This document shows positions 43,909 to 52,000 of a stretch of 64,000 nucleotides of DNA, one piece after another. A program made the position numbers and the translations under genes. The stretch's first letter is position 1. Every line of letters begins with the position of its first letter. Where the stretch lies: contig NZ_UCNJ01000010.1 in assembly GCF_900473965.1 (NCBI RefSeq), positions 1 through 64,000 of the forward strand. Direction: 5' to 3'. The notes beneath the pieces were generated by a model. It had not been told where the DNA came from and made no database searches. It worked only from the letters and a program-made list of their open reading frames with translations. The stretch comes from Synechococcus sp. UW179A (GTDB taxonomy: Bacteria; Cyanobacteriota; Cyanobacteriia; PCC-6307; Cyanobiaceae).

Positions 43909-44498
43909 GAATGCTGAAAACCGTTTTCGTTCAACCAGCCTTGGAAAGGCCTGTCCCAGGGGTCTGATGGCAGAGGTTGAACACTCACGCAGGCTCCGGG
44001 GAGTACAACGAGAGCGGGTACTTCGCTCCAGCTCTTCTGGCAGCGAAGGCGGTCGTAGTAGCCACCCCCGTAGCCAAGTCGGATGCCCCTTCGATCCACA
44101 GCCAGCGCAGGAACGAGCAACAGAGATAGCTTCTCAGCACTCAGCTCCTGTTGATCCAAGGGAGCTGGAATCCCGCAGCCGTCGCTGGCTAAGGGGGCCT
44201 CAGTCCAACTGCGATAGGTCATGTTGCCTTGTCCATCAGCGACAGGAAGCGCTGGGCTCAAGCCGAGTTCCTTGACCAGCTCAAGACGTAGAGGTGTCAG
44301 GTCCACTTCTCCAGGCAATGGCCAATAAAGCCCTACGGACTGGTGCAATTCACCCTCTCGGTGGCGTCGCCTCAGTTCCTGCCTGGCCTGATCGCGGATC
44401 CTGTTCTGCAAGTTGGGTTCAGCCTCGAGGGTCAGGCGCCTTCGTGTTCTGAAAATCTTGCGCAGAGTGGGTTTATTCGCTGCATCAAAGGCCTGCAT
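43899..44498 (-). CDS. mthfs: 5-formyltetrahydrofolate cyclo-ligase
   Basis: A 199-residue enzyme that converts 5-formyl-THF to 5,10-methenyl-THF with ATP. The N-terminal basic helix FRTRRRLTLEAEPNLQ, the ILK-like substrate region and the highly conserved RLGYGGGYYDRLR motif identify the family. It overlaps the upstream methyltransferase gene as TGATG. A small stem-loop (43887-43908) overlaps its last bases. Confidence 0.93.
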   Translation of the reverse strand: MQAFDAANKPTLRKIFRTRRRLTLEAEPNLQNRIRDQARQELRRRHREGELHQSVGLYWPLPGEVDLTPLRLELVKELGLSPALPVADGQGNMTYRSWTEAPLASDGCGIPAPLDQQELSAEKLSLLLVPALAVDRRGIRLGYGGGYYDRLRCQKSWSEVPALVVLPGACVSVQPLPSDPWDRPFQGWLNENGFQHSLP

Positions 44499-45262
44499 CA
44501 GGGCAATACTCCCCAGCGCCCCATCAGCGGTAATTGCAGTGTCAGTTGTTCTGAATCCTGAGGCCAGATCTGATTCAGCTCCTCAGAGAGGTTGTTGATC
44601 AGCGAGCGGCCCTGATCCTTGCTATCAACTTGCTGGCTGGCCTGCCTGAGTGCTGACCAGGTGCTGATAAAGCCCAGAAGGTCGTCCTGCGTCCAGTGTT
44701 CGGTGATCTTCAATCCTTTGGGCAGCGGTTGATCGCAGAACGGGAACTCCAGATCGGAATAGCAGGTGTCCACATGGATGCGTTCAGGTGGCCAGAACCG
44801 ATTGAGTCGCTCGTGATAGAGCCTGTTGAGCCACGTCTGTAAATCCTGCGGTGCTCCCTGGATGGGTTCATAGCCCAGCCAGACCAATAGACCCCCCGGT
44901 CGCAGCACCCGACAGACTTCTCGGTTGAAGCGCTGCAAATCCAGCCAGTGAATGGCTGCAGCAACCAGCACTGCATCAACGCTGTCGCTGCCCAAATCGG
45001 AATGTTCCGCTGCTCCCTGTTGGTAGTGAATGCGTGTGTGTTGTTCCGCTGCAGCAATCTGCTGAGGGCTGAGGTCTGTGGCTTCAACATGCTTGAACCA
45101 GCGGCTCAGCCCAACGGATGCCTGACCACTGCCGCAAGCTGCATCCCAACAACAATCCAGTGCTGGGGACTGGTCTGCCATCCAGGCGAAGAAGGCATCC
45201 GGGTAACGGGGTCTGCAACGCGCATAGTCGCTGGCTACAGAATCAAACCAGCCTTTGTCCAT
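44498..45262 (-). CDS. Class I SAM-dependent methyltransferase
   Basis: From ATG 45262 the product is about 254 residues, starting MDKGWFDSVASDYARCRPRY, with the SAM loop CCWDAACGSGQASVGLSRWF, the AD-type motif VEATDLSPQQIAAAEQH and LVAAAIHWLDLQRFNREV. This pattern is that of Trm9/UbiE-like class I methyltransferases; the substrate is unknown. Alternatives are starts at 45271 and 45313 which add 3 or 17 residues. The stop overlaps the MTHFS start. Confidence 0.85.
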   Translation of the reverse strand: MDKGWFDSVASDYARCRPRYPDAFFAWMADQSPALDCCWDAACGSGQASVGLSRWFKHVEATDLSPQQIAAAEQHTRIHYQQGAAEHSDLGSDSVDAVLVAAAIHWLDLQRFNREVCRVLRPGGLLVWLGYEPIQGAPQDLQTWLNRLYHERLNRFWPPERIHVDTCYSDLEFPFCDQPLPKGLKITEHWTQDDLLGFISTWSALRQASQQVDSKDQGRSLINNLSEELNQIWPQDSEQLTLQLPLMGRWGVLP

Positions 45263-45396
45263 CGCTGGCATCAGGAAATGAACGGCATCGATCAAGCCGG
45301 CAGAGGGAACCAAAACTGTCTGCTCATTTTCAGGAACGTTTGATCGCCTGCCGTTTGTGAATCCTTTCGCAGCACAGCTGCTTCAAGCCCCGAGCT

Positions 45397-45585
45397 TTAA
45401 TTGTCCTGAAAGGTGCATTCCAGAAGTGCTGCCGTTAGCAGTGTCTTCATGTCCTGCAGATTGTTCTGCTCAACAGGATCCCCACCCGACCATCGATCGA
45501 GCTGATGACTCACGGCAGCTAGCAGTAGGCGGAGCCCTGCGGCATTGAGGGTGAGATCGATCGTGCTTTCGGTTCGGTCCATCAC
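45397..45585 (-). CDS. Small conserved protein
   Basis: A 62-residue protein starting MMDRTESTIDLTLNAAGLRL and forming two helices, with a short acidic end (ALLECTFQDN). Hydrophobic residues are spaced as in a helical hairpin. It has no signal. It lies 130 bases from the methyltransferase start on the same strand. No named family is recognised. Confidence 0.6.
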   Translation of the reverse strand: MMDRTESTIDLTLNAAGLRLLLAAVSHQLDRWSGGDPVEQNNLQDMKTLLTAALLECTFQDN

Positions 45586-46058
45586 AGCCCCATCAGGCGT
45601 TGCAACCGTTCTGATTCTGCACCCTGCCCGCCATTTCTCCTTCTAGTTATCGCAGCGCTCATTCACGGAGGTCTCCGTGATGGCTGCATTGTCGTCGTGC
45701 TCAGTTGTCGTGCTCAACGATCCGATTCAGCTGTTGAACAGGGGTTCAGTCGCTTATAAGCAAAGGAAGCGCAAGGGCACTCATTGCTTTTCAGCAAAGT
45801 GTTGATGATGTACTTCTCTTTCCCTTGAGAAGAACATTGAAACCATTGAAAATGTTCTGGCCTGTCAAAAGTTCTGGGTTGATGAGTCGTAATGCTCTCA
45901 TTGATGTTCCAGTGCTGAATCTGTTGCCGGACTCCTTTTGGCATTGAATTGAGGCCGCAAAGCAAAGGCTGCCGCTTTGCCAGGAAAGTCTGTTGTGAAC
46001 AGATTGATGCCATTTCATCTCGCAGTCTGGGTTTCACAGTCAAAGGCCTTCGGCTTTC
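45586..46058. other. Intergenic region, no convincing gene
   Basis: About 470 bases with only weak open frames. The 120-codon minus-strand frame at 45714-46076 is poor in composition and overlaps the zinc-binding ORF. No RNA gene or clear hairpin was found. Confidence 0.4.
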
Positions 46059-46256
46059 ATGCCACCTCTGTTTCAATGTCTGATTTGCGGGCAGTCAATC
46101 GAACGCTCCAAACGCTCTTACTGGAAGCGAAAAGGGCATCTGCTCTGCTCCACTTGCCGAGATCGGATTGACCGCGGTGAAGGCAATCCGCTTGACGAGC
46201 CAACCTCGCATCGCACTTTCGGCAGTGATCAGAGTGTGTGGTGCCTCCTGCACTGA
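46059..46256 (+). CDS. Possible small zinc-binding protein
   Basis: A 65-codon frame with two CxxC pairs (FQCLICGQS and LCSTCRDR) 22 residues apart separated by a basic patch (RSKRSYWKRKGH), which together could bind one zinc ion. The C-terminal part is polar and unlike a known domain. Without a recognised family or a good upstream signal the call stays tentative. Confidence 0.4.
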   Translation: MPPLFQCLICGQSIERSKRSYWKRKGHLLCSTCRDRIDRGEGNPLDEPTSHRTFGSDQSVWCLLH

Positions 46257-46362
46257 GTTAGAAAAACAGCCGTACGTGTCATTTGCATGGTGGTCTTGAA
46301 AACATTGCTGCCAAGGCTGGCAGCCTGGTTTCACTAATCTTGCGACACGCACTTTTGAGCCA

Positions 46363-46575
46363 GTGTTCTCAGCTATTAACGCGCTTGCCTACACAGCATT
46401 TCTTGCTTTTGTGGTTGTTCAGGCGATCCGCTTGATGCGTCTATCTTTTAAAACAAAAGACCGAACTGGGCTCAAAACCACCCATCCAGAACTTTTTGAT
46501 CAAAATGGCAGTATGACTAAGGAAAAACTTCTTGTGGTTCGTTTCGACAGACCGAAGCCAGTACTTCCCTCATAG
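46363..46575 (+). CDS. DUF2973 small membrane protein
   Basis: A 70-residue protein with one N-terminal membrane helix (INALAYTAFLAFVVVQAIRLM) and a cytoplasmic tail with the family pattern TKDRTGLKTTHPELFDQNG and KEKLLVVRFDRP. DUF2973 proteins occur in cyanobacteria; the function is unknown. The start codon is GTG at 46363. Confidence 0.82.
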   Translation: MFSAINALAYTAFLAFVVVQAIRLMRLSFKTKDRTGLKTTHPELFDQNGSMTKEKLLVVRFDRPKPVLPS

Positions 46576-46704
46576 CGGCAGAATCAAAGGTTTTTCTCGG
46601 GAGTCGTTTAATCCTCACAGCTCTTCAGATCATTCCTTCCGTCTCCCTCCAGCTTCGGTTCTGATGGGCAGCCCATCCTTGTTTGATCAGTGCATAATGA
46701 AGCC

Positions 46705-46845
46705 ATGATCAAGATTATTTGGCTGCTTGCAACCGTCTATTTCATGAGCCGTCTGGTGAAAAAGCTTATGTCCTCCATGAAAGAGATTAAAAGCGAAGAA
46801 GATGTCGATGCAGGAAATGCGGTTGTTGATGTTAAAGCGGAGTGA
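46705..46845 (+). CDS. Small membrane-anchored protein
   Basis: ATG 46705 opens a 46-codon frame. The first about 15 residues are a hydrophobic helix (MIKIIWLLATVYFMSRLV), followed by Lys-rich and acidic segments (KKLMSSMKEIKSEEDVDAGN). Codons are coherent and the layout is that of a small anchored protein. Function unknown. Confidence 0.5.
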   Translation: MIKIIWLLATVYFMSRLVKKLMSSMKEIKSEEDVDAGNAVVDVKAE

Positions 46846-47000
46846 AAGATCCGGCATCGACTCTTTAAGATGTCTTGTGCTCAACTTTTTGGGATCATGT
46901 CCGCGTCAGGGGATAATTGGCATCAATCAGCTTTGGCCGACTCTGATCCCGATCAGAGTATTCTTGCTTTCAAGGCCATTGATTCGTTGGAGATATTCAT

Positions 47001-47222
47001 TTACTGCCAGGTGATGGTGCAGCGATAACGGATGTTAAAGCCAGCGGTTCCAATCTCTATGCAGGATGTGTCGGTCACGGTTGTTCCCTGAGGAACTTTC
47101 GACATCAGTCGATTGATCGTTATCTCTTGATCAACACCTTCTGCAGTAGCTGATTGAGTATTGGCGAAGGCATTCGTTCCTAGAAGAATTGAAATTGCAT
47201 AAACAGGAATCAATGCCTTCAT
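47001..47222 (-). CDS. Small exported protein
   Basis: A 73-residue protein with a clear signal peptide (MKALIPVYAISILLGTNAFA, cleavage about residue 20) and a mature part of about 53 residues with two Cys (DTSCIEIG, RYRCTITW) close enough for a disulfide. It ends WQ. It resembles other exported small proteins of marine cyanobacteria in size but no family is recognised. Confidence 0.65.
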   Translation of the reverse strand: MKALIPVYAISILLGTNAFANTQSATAEGVDQEITINRLMSKVPQGTTVTDTSCIEIGTAGFNIRYRCTITWQ

Positions 47223-47567
47223 GCGTGTCTCCGTTGGTTAATTCAAAGCTAGCAGCTATTGGCATGGAGCAACATCAGAACTGTTTCCAAGAATGAATTG
47301 TGCTGTTTCTCGCCGTGAAGGCTTTCTTCCTTGGGCCCCCATTGCAGAGCCTCTTATGGCATTGGCTGATCTTTCTCAACCTTCGCAGCCCTCCCTCCCG
47401 GTGCTGGGTGGAACAGAAAGATCCTTTGTTTGCTGACAACAACCATTCCCGGTGGCTGTCATTTTTGGCATCTTTATTCAAAAGCCCTTCCAATTTTTGT
47501 TTTTTCTTCGGGTGCAGCTTCCACGGCCGAGGGGTCGCCCTCGCCAGATTCGCCTGAGCTGAAAGAC
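47223..47567. other. Intergenic region
   Basis: About 345 bases between the divergent small exported protein gene and the 62-residue gene at 47568. Overlapping weak frames are present on both strands but none looks coding. The two promoters should lie here. Confidence 0.4.
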
Positions 47568-47756
47568 ATGGCTGCCGTGTCGTCCTCTGAGATTCAACTG
47601 ACCATCGAACAACAGTTCCGCGTCGAACGTGCCTGCCGCAAGATCGATGAGTGCAATGACGTGGAGACTCTTAGGCAGCTTTCGAAAGCCCTGATTGTCA
47701 CAGCAGCCAGGGAGCGAGCCTTCTCGCGGGTTGTTATGGAGCGCCTCAAGGAATGA
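47568..47756 (+). CDS. Candidate NblA-like small protein
   Basis: From ATG 47568 the product is 62 residues, beginning MAAVSSSEIQLTIEQQFRVE and continuing as helices (CNDVETLRQLSKALIVTAAR). The LTIEQQFxxE opening and the helix-loop-helix arrangement recall NblA, the small adaptor that targets phycobilisomes for degradation, and NblA-like proteins. The later residues diverge from classical NblA and the tail lacks its usual ending. Marine Synechococcus have phycobilisomes, so an NblA-type role is possible but not shown. Upstream open frame is shadow. Confidence 0.6.
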   Translation: MAAVSSSEIQLTIEQQFRVERACRKIDECNDVETLRQLSKALIVTAARERAFSRVVMERLKE

Positions 47757-47910
47757 CCCACTCAATGTCGATCTTTTAAGCCAGCCGTCCGAGTCGGTCT
47801 GGTCTTGAGCAGCTGATCGCTGCAAACGATTCAGATCCTGTAGCTGATCAGGGTCTGCTCCAATCCAGTGAAGCTGCGCCTTTCAGGCTGACGGCATGAG
47901 GCTGACTGGT

Positions 47911-47941
47911 TTCGTTAACGACCTTTTCGCTGGTTAACGAA
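47911..47941. promoter_or_regulatory. Inverted repeat upstream of the LapA gene
   Basis: TTCGTTAAC (47911-47919) and GTTAACGAA (47933-47941) form a perfect nine-base inverted repeat with a 13-base spacer. The half-site centres are 22 bases apart, about two helical turns, as for a dimeric regulator. It lies about 75 bases before the LapA start. The protein that might bind is unknown. Confidence 0.45.
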
Positions 47942-48017
47942 CTTCATCCTTTCAACTCGCTTTGGCTCTCAGCGAGGAACTAATTACGTAGTTTTTGGTG
48001 CACCAGCAACTCCGACC

Positions 48018-48401
48018 ATGCGTCAGATCAATTTCACCCTGATCTTCGTCTTCGGTCTGAGCATGGTGTTCTTTACGCTGGAAAATACGGCTGCTACAAC
48101 CGTCCATGTGCTCCCTGGTCTGAAGTACACCACGCCTCTTGCGGCATTGCTGCTGCTGTCTGCTGGTATTGGTGCATCTTCAGCCTGGCTGTTCGCTGCA
48201 TGGAGCGGGATGCTGAACAACGTGGAACGTTTCCAAAAATCTAGTGATTTCGATGCCCAGCAAGTGCGCATCCAGGAATTGGAAACGGATCTGAATCGGT
48301 ACCGGGCAACCGTTGAAACACAATTAGGACTGCTCCCTTCGGCCAGTCCTGAAGAAGAGTCGGAAACGACTCCAACGGTTCAGGTGTCGAGCTCAGACTG
48401 A
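48018..48401 (+). CDS. LapA-domain membrane protein
   Basis: A 127-residue protein with two N-terminal membrane helices (INFTLIFVFGLSMVFFTLEN and LAALLLLSAGIGASSAWLFA) separated by the short extracellular VHVLPGLKYT segment, as in lipopolysaccharide assembly protein A domains. A coiled-coil (about residues 75-105, IQELETDLNRYRATVETQLG) and an acidic Ser/Thr-rich tail follow. Function in cyanobacteria is unknown. An inverted repeat lies upstream. Confidence 0.85.
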   Translation: MRQINFTLIFVFGLSMVFFTLENTAATTVHVLPGLKYTTPLAALLLLSAGIGASSAWLFAAWSGMLNNVERFQKSSDFDAQQVRIQELETDLNRYRATVETQLGLLPSASPEEESETTPTVQVSSSD

Positions 48402-49010
48402 GCTTGCTCCATCGTTAAGAAGGCAAGGACAGTTCAATGACAAGGCTAGTGTGAACTGCTGAGAAATGATCAACATTTTTGCGGATCAATTATTGATCTA
48501 ATATCACTAAGAGATTGTTCGGCATTCCATCGACTTTCAGTAGTTGTGTGTTGGATTCGGGGGCTGGTCGGAATAGCATTTATTCCCTATCTATGGGCTC
48601 AGCTGAAGAGCCCAAGACACAATAAGGCTAAACGACTCATGCCTCTTTGTCCGAGCGTTAGAGGTATGCCTAATTGGTCGACATTCCACTAATGTGTAAA
48701 CTTTGCCATATTGAATCTGATGTTCCATTCTGCGCGAGTTGGCAAAGGCTAGATAGTCAGGGTATTAGCTTTTCTCACCCGATTCTCCACATTTCAGCTG
48801 GTTTATCAATAGGGGCTTGTGGAAAAGTGCTGGTCTTTCAGTCTTCTCTCACCAAGATTTAATGAGGCAATAATTGATGTGCAGGCCTTTATGTGCGCTT
48901 GTTTTTCGTGAATGGCCTGACCATCAATCCCCAGCTGAGCAGAGGCGCTCTCTTGCGTGTTCTCTCTTGAGAACTTCAATGGCAAGGGCTCTCCGTTTGG
49001 CTTGACGGTT
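48402..49010. other. Convergent intergenic region with three hairpins
   Basis: About 610 bases between the ends of the LapA gene and ruvC. It contains three perfect hairpins within 130 bases: GATCAAT/ATTGATC (48484-48498), GGAATA/TATTCC (48570-48586) and TGGGCTC/GAGCCCA (48594-48614). No convincing ORF exists; the 62-codon frame at 48674-48862 has a weak Cys pattern. It might encode a structured RNA or hold terminators, though the hairpins lack T tracts. Confidence 0.5.
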
Positions 49011-49475
49011 CTATCGCTGAAACCAACCCGTTAACGCAACGGCTAGTGCATCCGCGGCGTCGTCCGGTCTGGGCGGAGACTCAAGGTTGAGCTCGCGCAT
49101 CACTGCTTCGAGAACCTCATCTTTGTCAGCATGGCCATGGCCGGTTAGAGCTTGCTTGATCTGCATCGGCGGAAACTCGACGATTGGCAGTCCAAATCGG
49201 CTGAGGGTCATGATCACTACGCCGCGAGCCTGGACAACGGCGATGGTGTTGCTGGATCTATAAAAGAAAAACTTTTCAACGGATGCTAAATCCGGTCGCC
49301 AGGCCCTGATTAGCTGCCGCAAGTCTCTAGCGATCTCCACCATCCGCGCCCCTTCTGAATGGCCCGGATCGGTGCGGATAATGCCGCAATCAAGCATGCT
49401 CTGCTGACCCCCCGAGGTCTCAATCACTCCGTAACCAACCCGGGCGAGACCGGGGTCAATACCGAGAATGCGCAC
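49011..49475 (-). CDS. ruvC: Holliday junction resolvase RuvC
   Basis: A 154-residue endonuclease that cuts Holliday junctions in recombination and repair. The first acidic catalytic site is in ILGIDPGLARVGYG, the Glu in LASVEKFFFY and the last Asp cluster in PRPDDAADALAVAL. The length is normal. It follows chlI by 24 bases on the minus strand, at the end of a run that also encodes cytM, an RNA methyltransferase and a serine hydrolase. Confidence 0.97.
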   Translation of the reverse strand: MRILGIDPGLARVGYGVIETSGGQQSMLDCGIIRTDPGHSEGARMVEIARDLRQLIRAWRPDLASVEKFFFYRSSNTIAVVQARGVVIMTLSRFGLPIVEFPPMQIKQALTGHGHADKDEVLEAVMRELNLESPPRPDDAADALAVALTGWFQR

Positions 49476-49499
49476 GGCTCGGCTACCCCTTTGAGCGCA

Positions 49500-50588
49500 T
49501 CAGGCGGCCAGGGCCAGTTCGAATTCGGCTCTGTCGCTACTTTCGCTGCGCTCAAACACCTTGCAGAACACCTTTACGACTCGGTCACCGGAATCGATCT
49601 GCTCGAGCGGATCTTTGCGCAGTCGGTGGCGTAGGCAGCATGACGCCACGCGGGCGACATCCTCTTCAGTAACTTCAGTGCGGCCTTCAAAGGCTGCGAG
49701 CGCTCGTGCAGCCCTGTTGGTGACGATGTCTCCCCTCAGTCCGTCGACATCCAGCTCGCCGCACACAGCGGAAATCCGCAATCTCAGATCATCGTCGATT
49801 TCAACTTGGTCGAGTCGCTTCTGGGCTTCGACCACCCGTTCCTGCAGTGCCTTCTGTCCAGCTTCAACCGAGGCGGTGAAGGTATCAGGGTCGGTGTCGA
49901 AGGCTGTGCGCTGGTCCACCACCTGAACACGAAGCTCAGGATCTCTGACTGTTCGCACCTCAACACTCATGCCGAAGCGGTCGAGGAGCTGAGGGCGCAA
50001 TTCCCCTTCTTCAGGGTTACCGGAACCGATCAGCACAAAGCGGGCAGGATGTCGCACGGACACTCCTTCACGTTCAACCGTGTTCCAGCCTGAAGCAGCA
50101 GAATCAAGCAGGACGTCGACGAGATGATCGTCCAGCAGATTCACTTCATCGACGTAGAGCAGCCCCCGGTTTGCCTTGGCTAGCAATCCTGGTTCAAAAG
50201 CCCGCACGCCCTCGCTGAGGGCTTTCTCGATGTCGATGGTGCCGCACAGACGGTCTTCGGTCGCGCCAAGTGGAAGATCCACCATGGGCACCTGACGGTC
50301 CTCTGTCGTGAGGGTTTCCCCATGCTCGAGGCGCTGACGCACGTCGCTGCTCTGCAGATCGGGATCAGTTGGCGAACTGTTGTAAGGGTCTCCGGCTACT
50401 ACCTCAATGCCAGGGAGGAGATCCGCTAGTGCCCTGATCGTGGTCGATTTACCTGTGCCCCTGTCGCCCATGATCATCACTCCGCCGATGCGGGGATCGA
50501 TCACGTTGAGCAGCAGAGCAAGTTTCATTTCCTCCTGACCGATCACGGCCGTAAAGGGAAAAACTCTGCGCTTGCGCGGTGAACTCAC
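49500..50588 (-). CDS. chlI: Magnesium chelatase subunit ChlI
   Basis: A 362-residue AAA+ ATPase that with ChlD and ChlH inserts Mg2+ into protoporphyrin IX, the first committed step of chlorophyll synthesis. Walker A is MGDRGTGKSTTIRAL, Walker B is LLYVDEVNLLDD, and sensor and insert regions (EREGVSVRHPARFVLIG then NPEEGELRPQLLDRF) are intact. The start ATG overlaps the stop of DUF3370 by four bases (ATGA). Confidence 0.97.
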   Translation of the reverse strand: MSSPRKRRVFPFTAVIGQEEMKLALLLNVIDPRIGGVMIMGDRGTGKSTTIRALADLLPGIEVVAGDPYNSSPTDPDLQSSDVRQRLEHGETLTTEDRQVPMVDLPLGATEDRLCGTIDIEKALSEGVRAFEPGLLAKANRGLLYVDEVNLLDDHLVDVLLDSAASGWNTVEREGVSVRHPARFVLIGSGNPEEGELRPQLLDRFGMSVEVRTVRDPELRVQVVDQRTAFDTDPDTFTASVEAGQKALQERVVEAQKRLDQVEIDDDLRLRISAVCGELDVDGLRGDIVTNRAARALAAFEGRTEVTEEDVARVASCCLRHRLRKDPLEQIDSGDRVVKVFCKVFERSESSDRAEFELALAA

Positions 50589-52000
50589 GGACGATCGACT
50601 GGTGTTCCTGTGGATTGTTTCACAGGTAGGAGCGACAGCACCTGGGGTGGGGTGGCATCGGCTGGATAGACCAGGCGTACCCGCACTGAGCGTTGTTCTC
50701 CAGGAGCAAGTGTGATTTGCCCAAGTTGAGGGCCCTCTTGACCCTTTCGCAACACCAGGTGAAACCGTCGTCGACCGCTGGGTCGACCGCCTTGTCCATC
50801 AAGCCCGCTTATTTCGATCGGTCCACGGAACATCACCGGACCGCTGTTACTGCTGCTGAACGCAAGTTGGCCGTTGCCGCTTCCGTTCTTATCAGGGGAT
50901 TCCAGGGTGATCGCCACCGTTCGCTGCTGGGATCCCTGATTGCGGAGAGGAAGCGTTAGGTCGTACTCAACGCCGTAGTTGCCGTGTGCTGCCCAGGCGG
51001 TGCCTGCATCAAAGGCTTTCAGCTCTGCTGTCTGAATTTGTCCTGTTTTTAGCTCACCGCGTTCCAAGCTGCTAATCGGCCAGGAGATGGGCGCATCCTC
51101 AATGTTCACGTGGCTGGACCCTGGATCGGTCAGGGTTGCCCTCCAGGTGCTGCCGATCTGAACACCGCTTACGCGTGAGTACACCATCCTGCCGCGGGCG
51201 CCACGCGGGGTTGGTTGGTGCTCCTTCGGACTCTGCCGCCCCTCACTCAGCAGCTTCTTCCACCCGTCTTGACCAGGAACCTTGTCGCCGTTTCCGTAGG
51301 CGGCGATGGTTGCGATATAGACCGGACCTGAGCTCTGAAGCCGCAGCTGCAGGTTGCGACCGTTGAGAAGGGGGTCCAGTCCGGCAACAGGGATTGGAAG
51401 AACAACCAGGGAGCTGACCGACCCAGGCGCAATCTGCCATTCCCGCTGGAGTTCGTTCGCGATCTCTCCACGCAGAAGGTCGCCGGCCACCTTGCTGCCA
51501 GGACCGGAAGCAACCGCTGTGCCTGATTCAGCCATCAGCGTTGGCAACGGCAGAAATGGTGACGCGGTTTGGCCCTTCAGGGTTGCCTGTGAGAGGGAGG
51601 TGCTGCCACCCAGAAGTCGCAGAGTTACTGGAGCATCTCCTGCTGGCTCAGCAACAACAGCGAGCCAGAGAGTGGAGTCGAGCTGATCGGGCTGACCGGC
51701 GTAAACGTGATGGCTGAATAGGTCGAAGCGACCGTTCAGCGCGATATTCAGCCCCGGCGCCTGCGGAAAGGTCGAAACAAGGATGCCTTCCCCGGTAATC
51801 AGTTCCGGGTTGTTGTCATTGACCATCAGCACGTCATCCAGCTGGCCTGGAAGGGCTCGCACATCGCTGTGGCGAGTCAGTGTCTGGTTAGCCGGTTTCT
51901 GTTGGTCTGCGGCAAGCTGCGCAGGAGCAAGCACCGTCGCGATGGACGCTGCGGCCATGGTCAGAGCGGCCAGCGCCTGCAGGCGATTGAGACGTGTCAT
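50585..52000 (-). CDS. DUF3370 protein (exported)
   Basis: A 471-residue protein with a signal peptide (RLQALAALTMAAASIATVLA, cleavage about residue 31) and a beta-rich mature part with PVTLRLLGGSTSLSQATLK and RDLFSHH-like regions typical of cyanobacterial DUF3370. Function is unknown; location outside the plasma membrane is expected. It lies between chlI and the serine hydrolase with ATGA overlaps at both ends, so the three are translated together. Confidence 0.87.
   Translation of the reverse strand: MTRLNRLQALAALTMAAASIATVLAPAQLAADQQKPANQTLTRHSDVRALPGQLDDVLMVNDNNPELITGEGILVSTFPQAPGLNIALNGRFDLFSHHVYAGQPDQLDSTLWLAVVAEPAGDAPVTLRLLGGSTSLSQATLKGQTASPFLPLPTLMAESGTAVASGPGSKVAGDLLRGEIANELQREWQIAPGSVSSLVVLPIPVAGLDPLLNGRNLQLRLQSSGPVYIATIAAYGNGDKVPGQDGWKKLLSEGRQSPKEHQPTPRGARGRMVYSRVSGVQIGSTWRATLTDPGSSHVNIEDAPISWPISSLERGELKTGQIQTAELKAFDAGTAWAAHGNYGVEYDLTLPLRNQGSQQRTVAITLESPDKNGSGNGQLAFSSSNSGPVMFRGPIEISGLDGQGGRPSGRRRFHLVLRKGQEGPQLGQITLAPGEQRSVRVRLVYPADATPPQVLSLLPVKQSTGTPVDRP

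Noticed and set aside
45714-46076. 120-codon minus-strand frame
   Set aside because: Composition is unlike real proteins, it has no family resemblance, and it overlaps the candidate zinc-binding ORF.
48674-48862. 62-codon frame with CKLC and FCASW
   Set aside because: One Cys pair only, no signal or anchor, weak codon pattern in a gene-free spacer; not enough to call.
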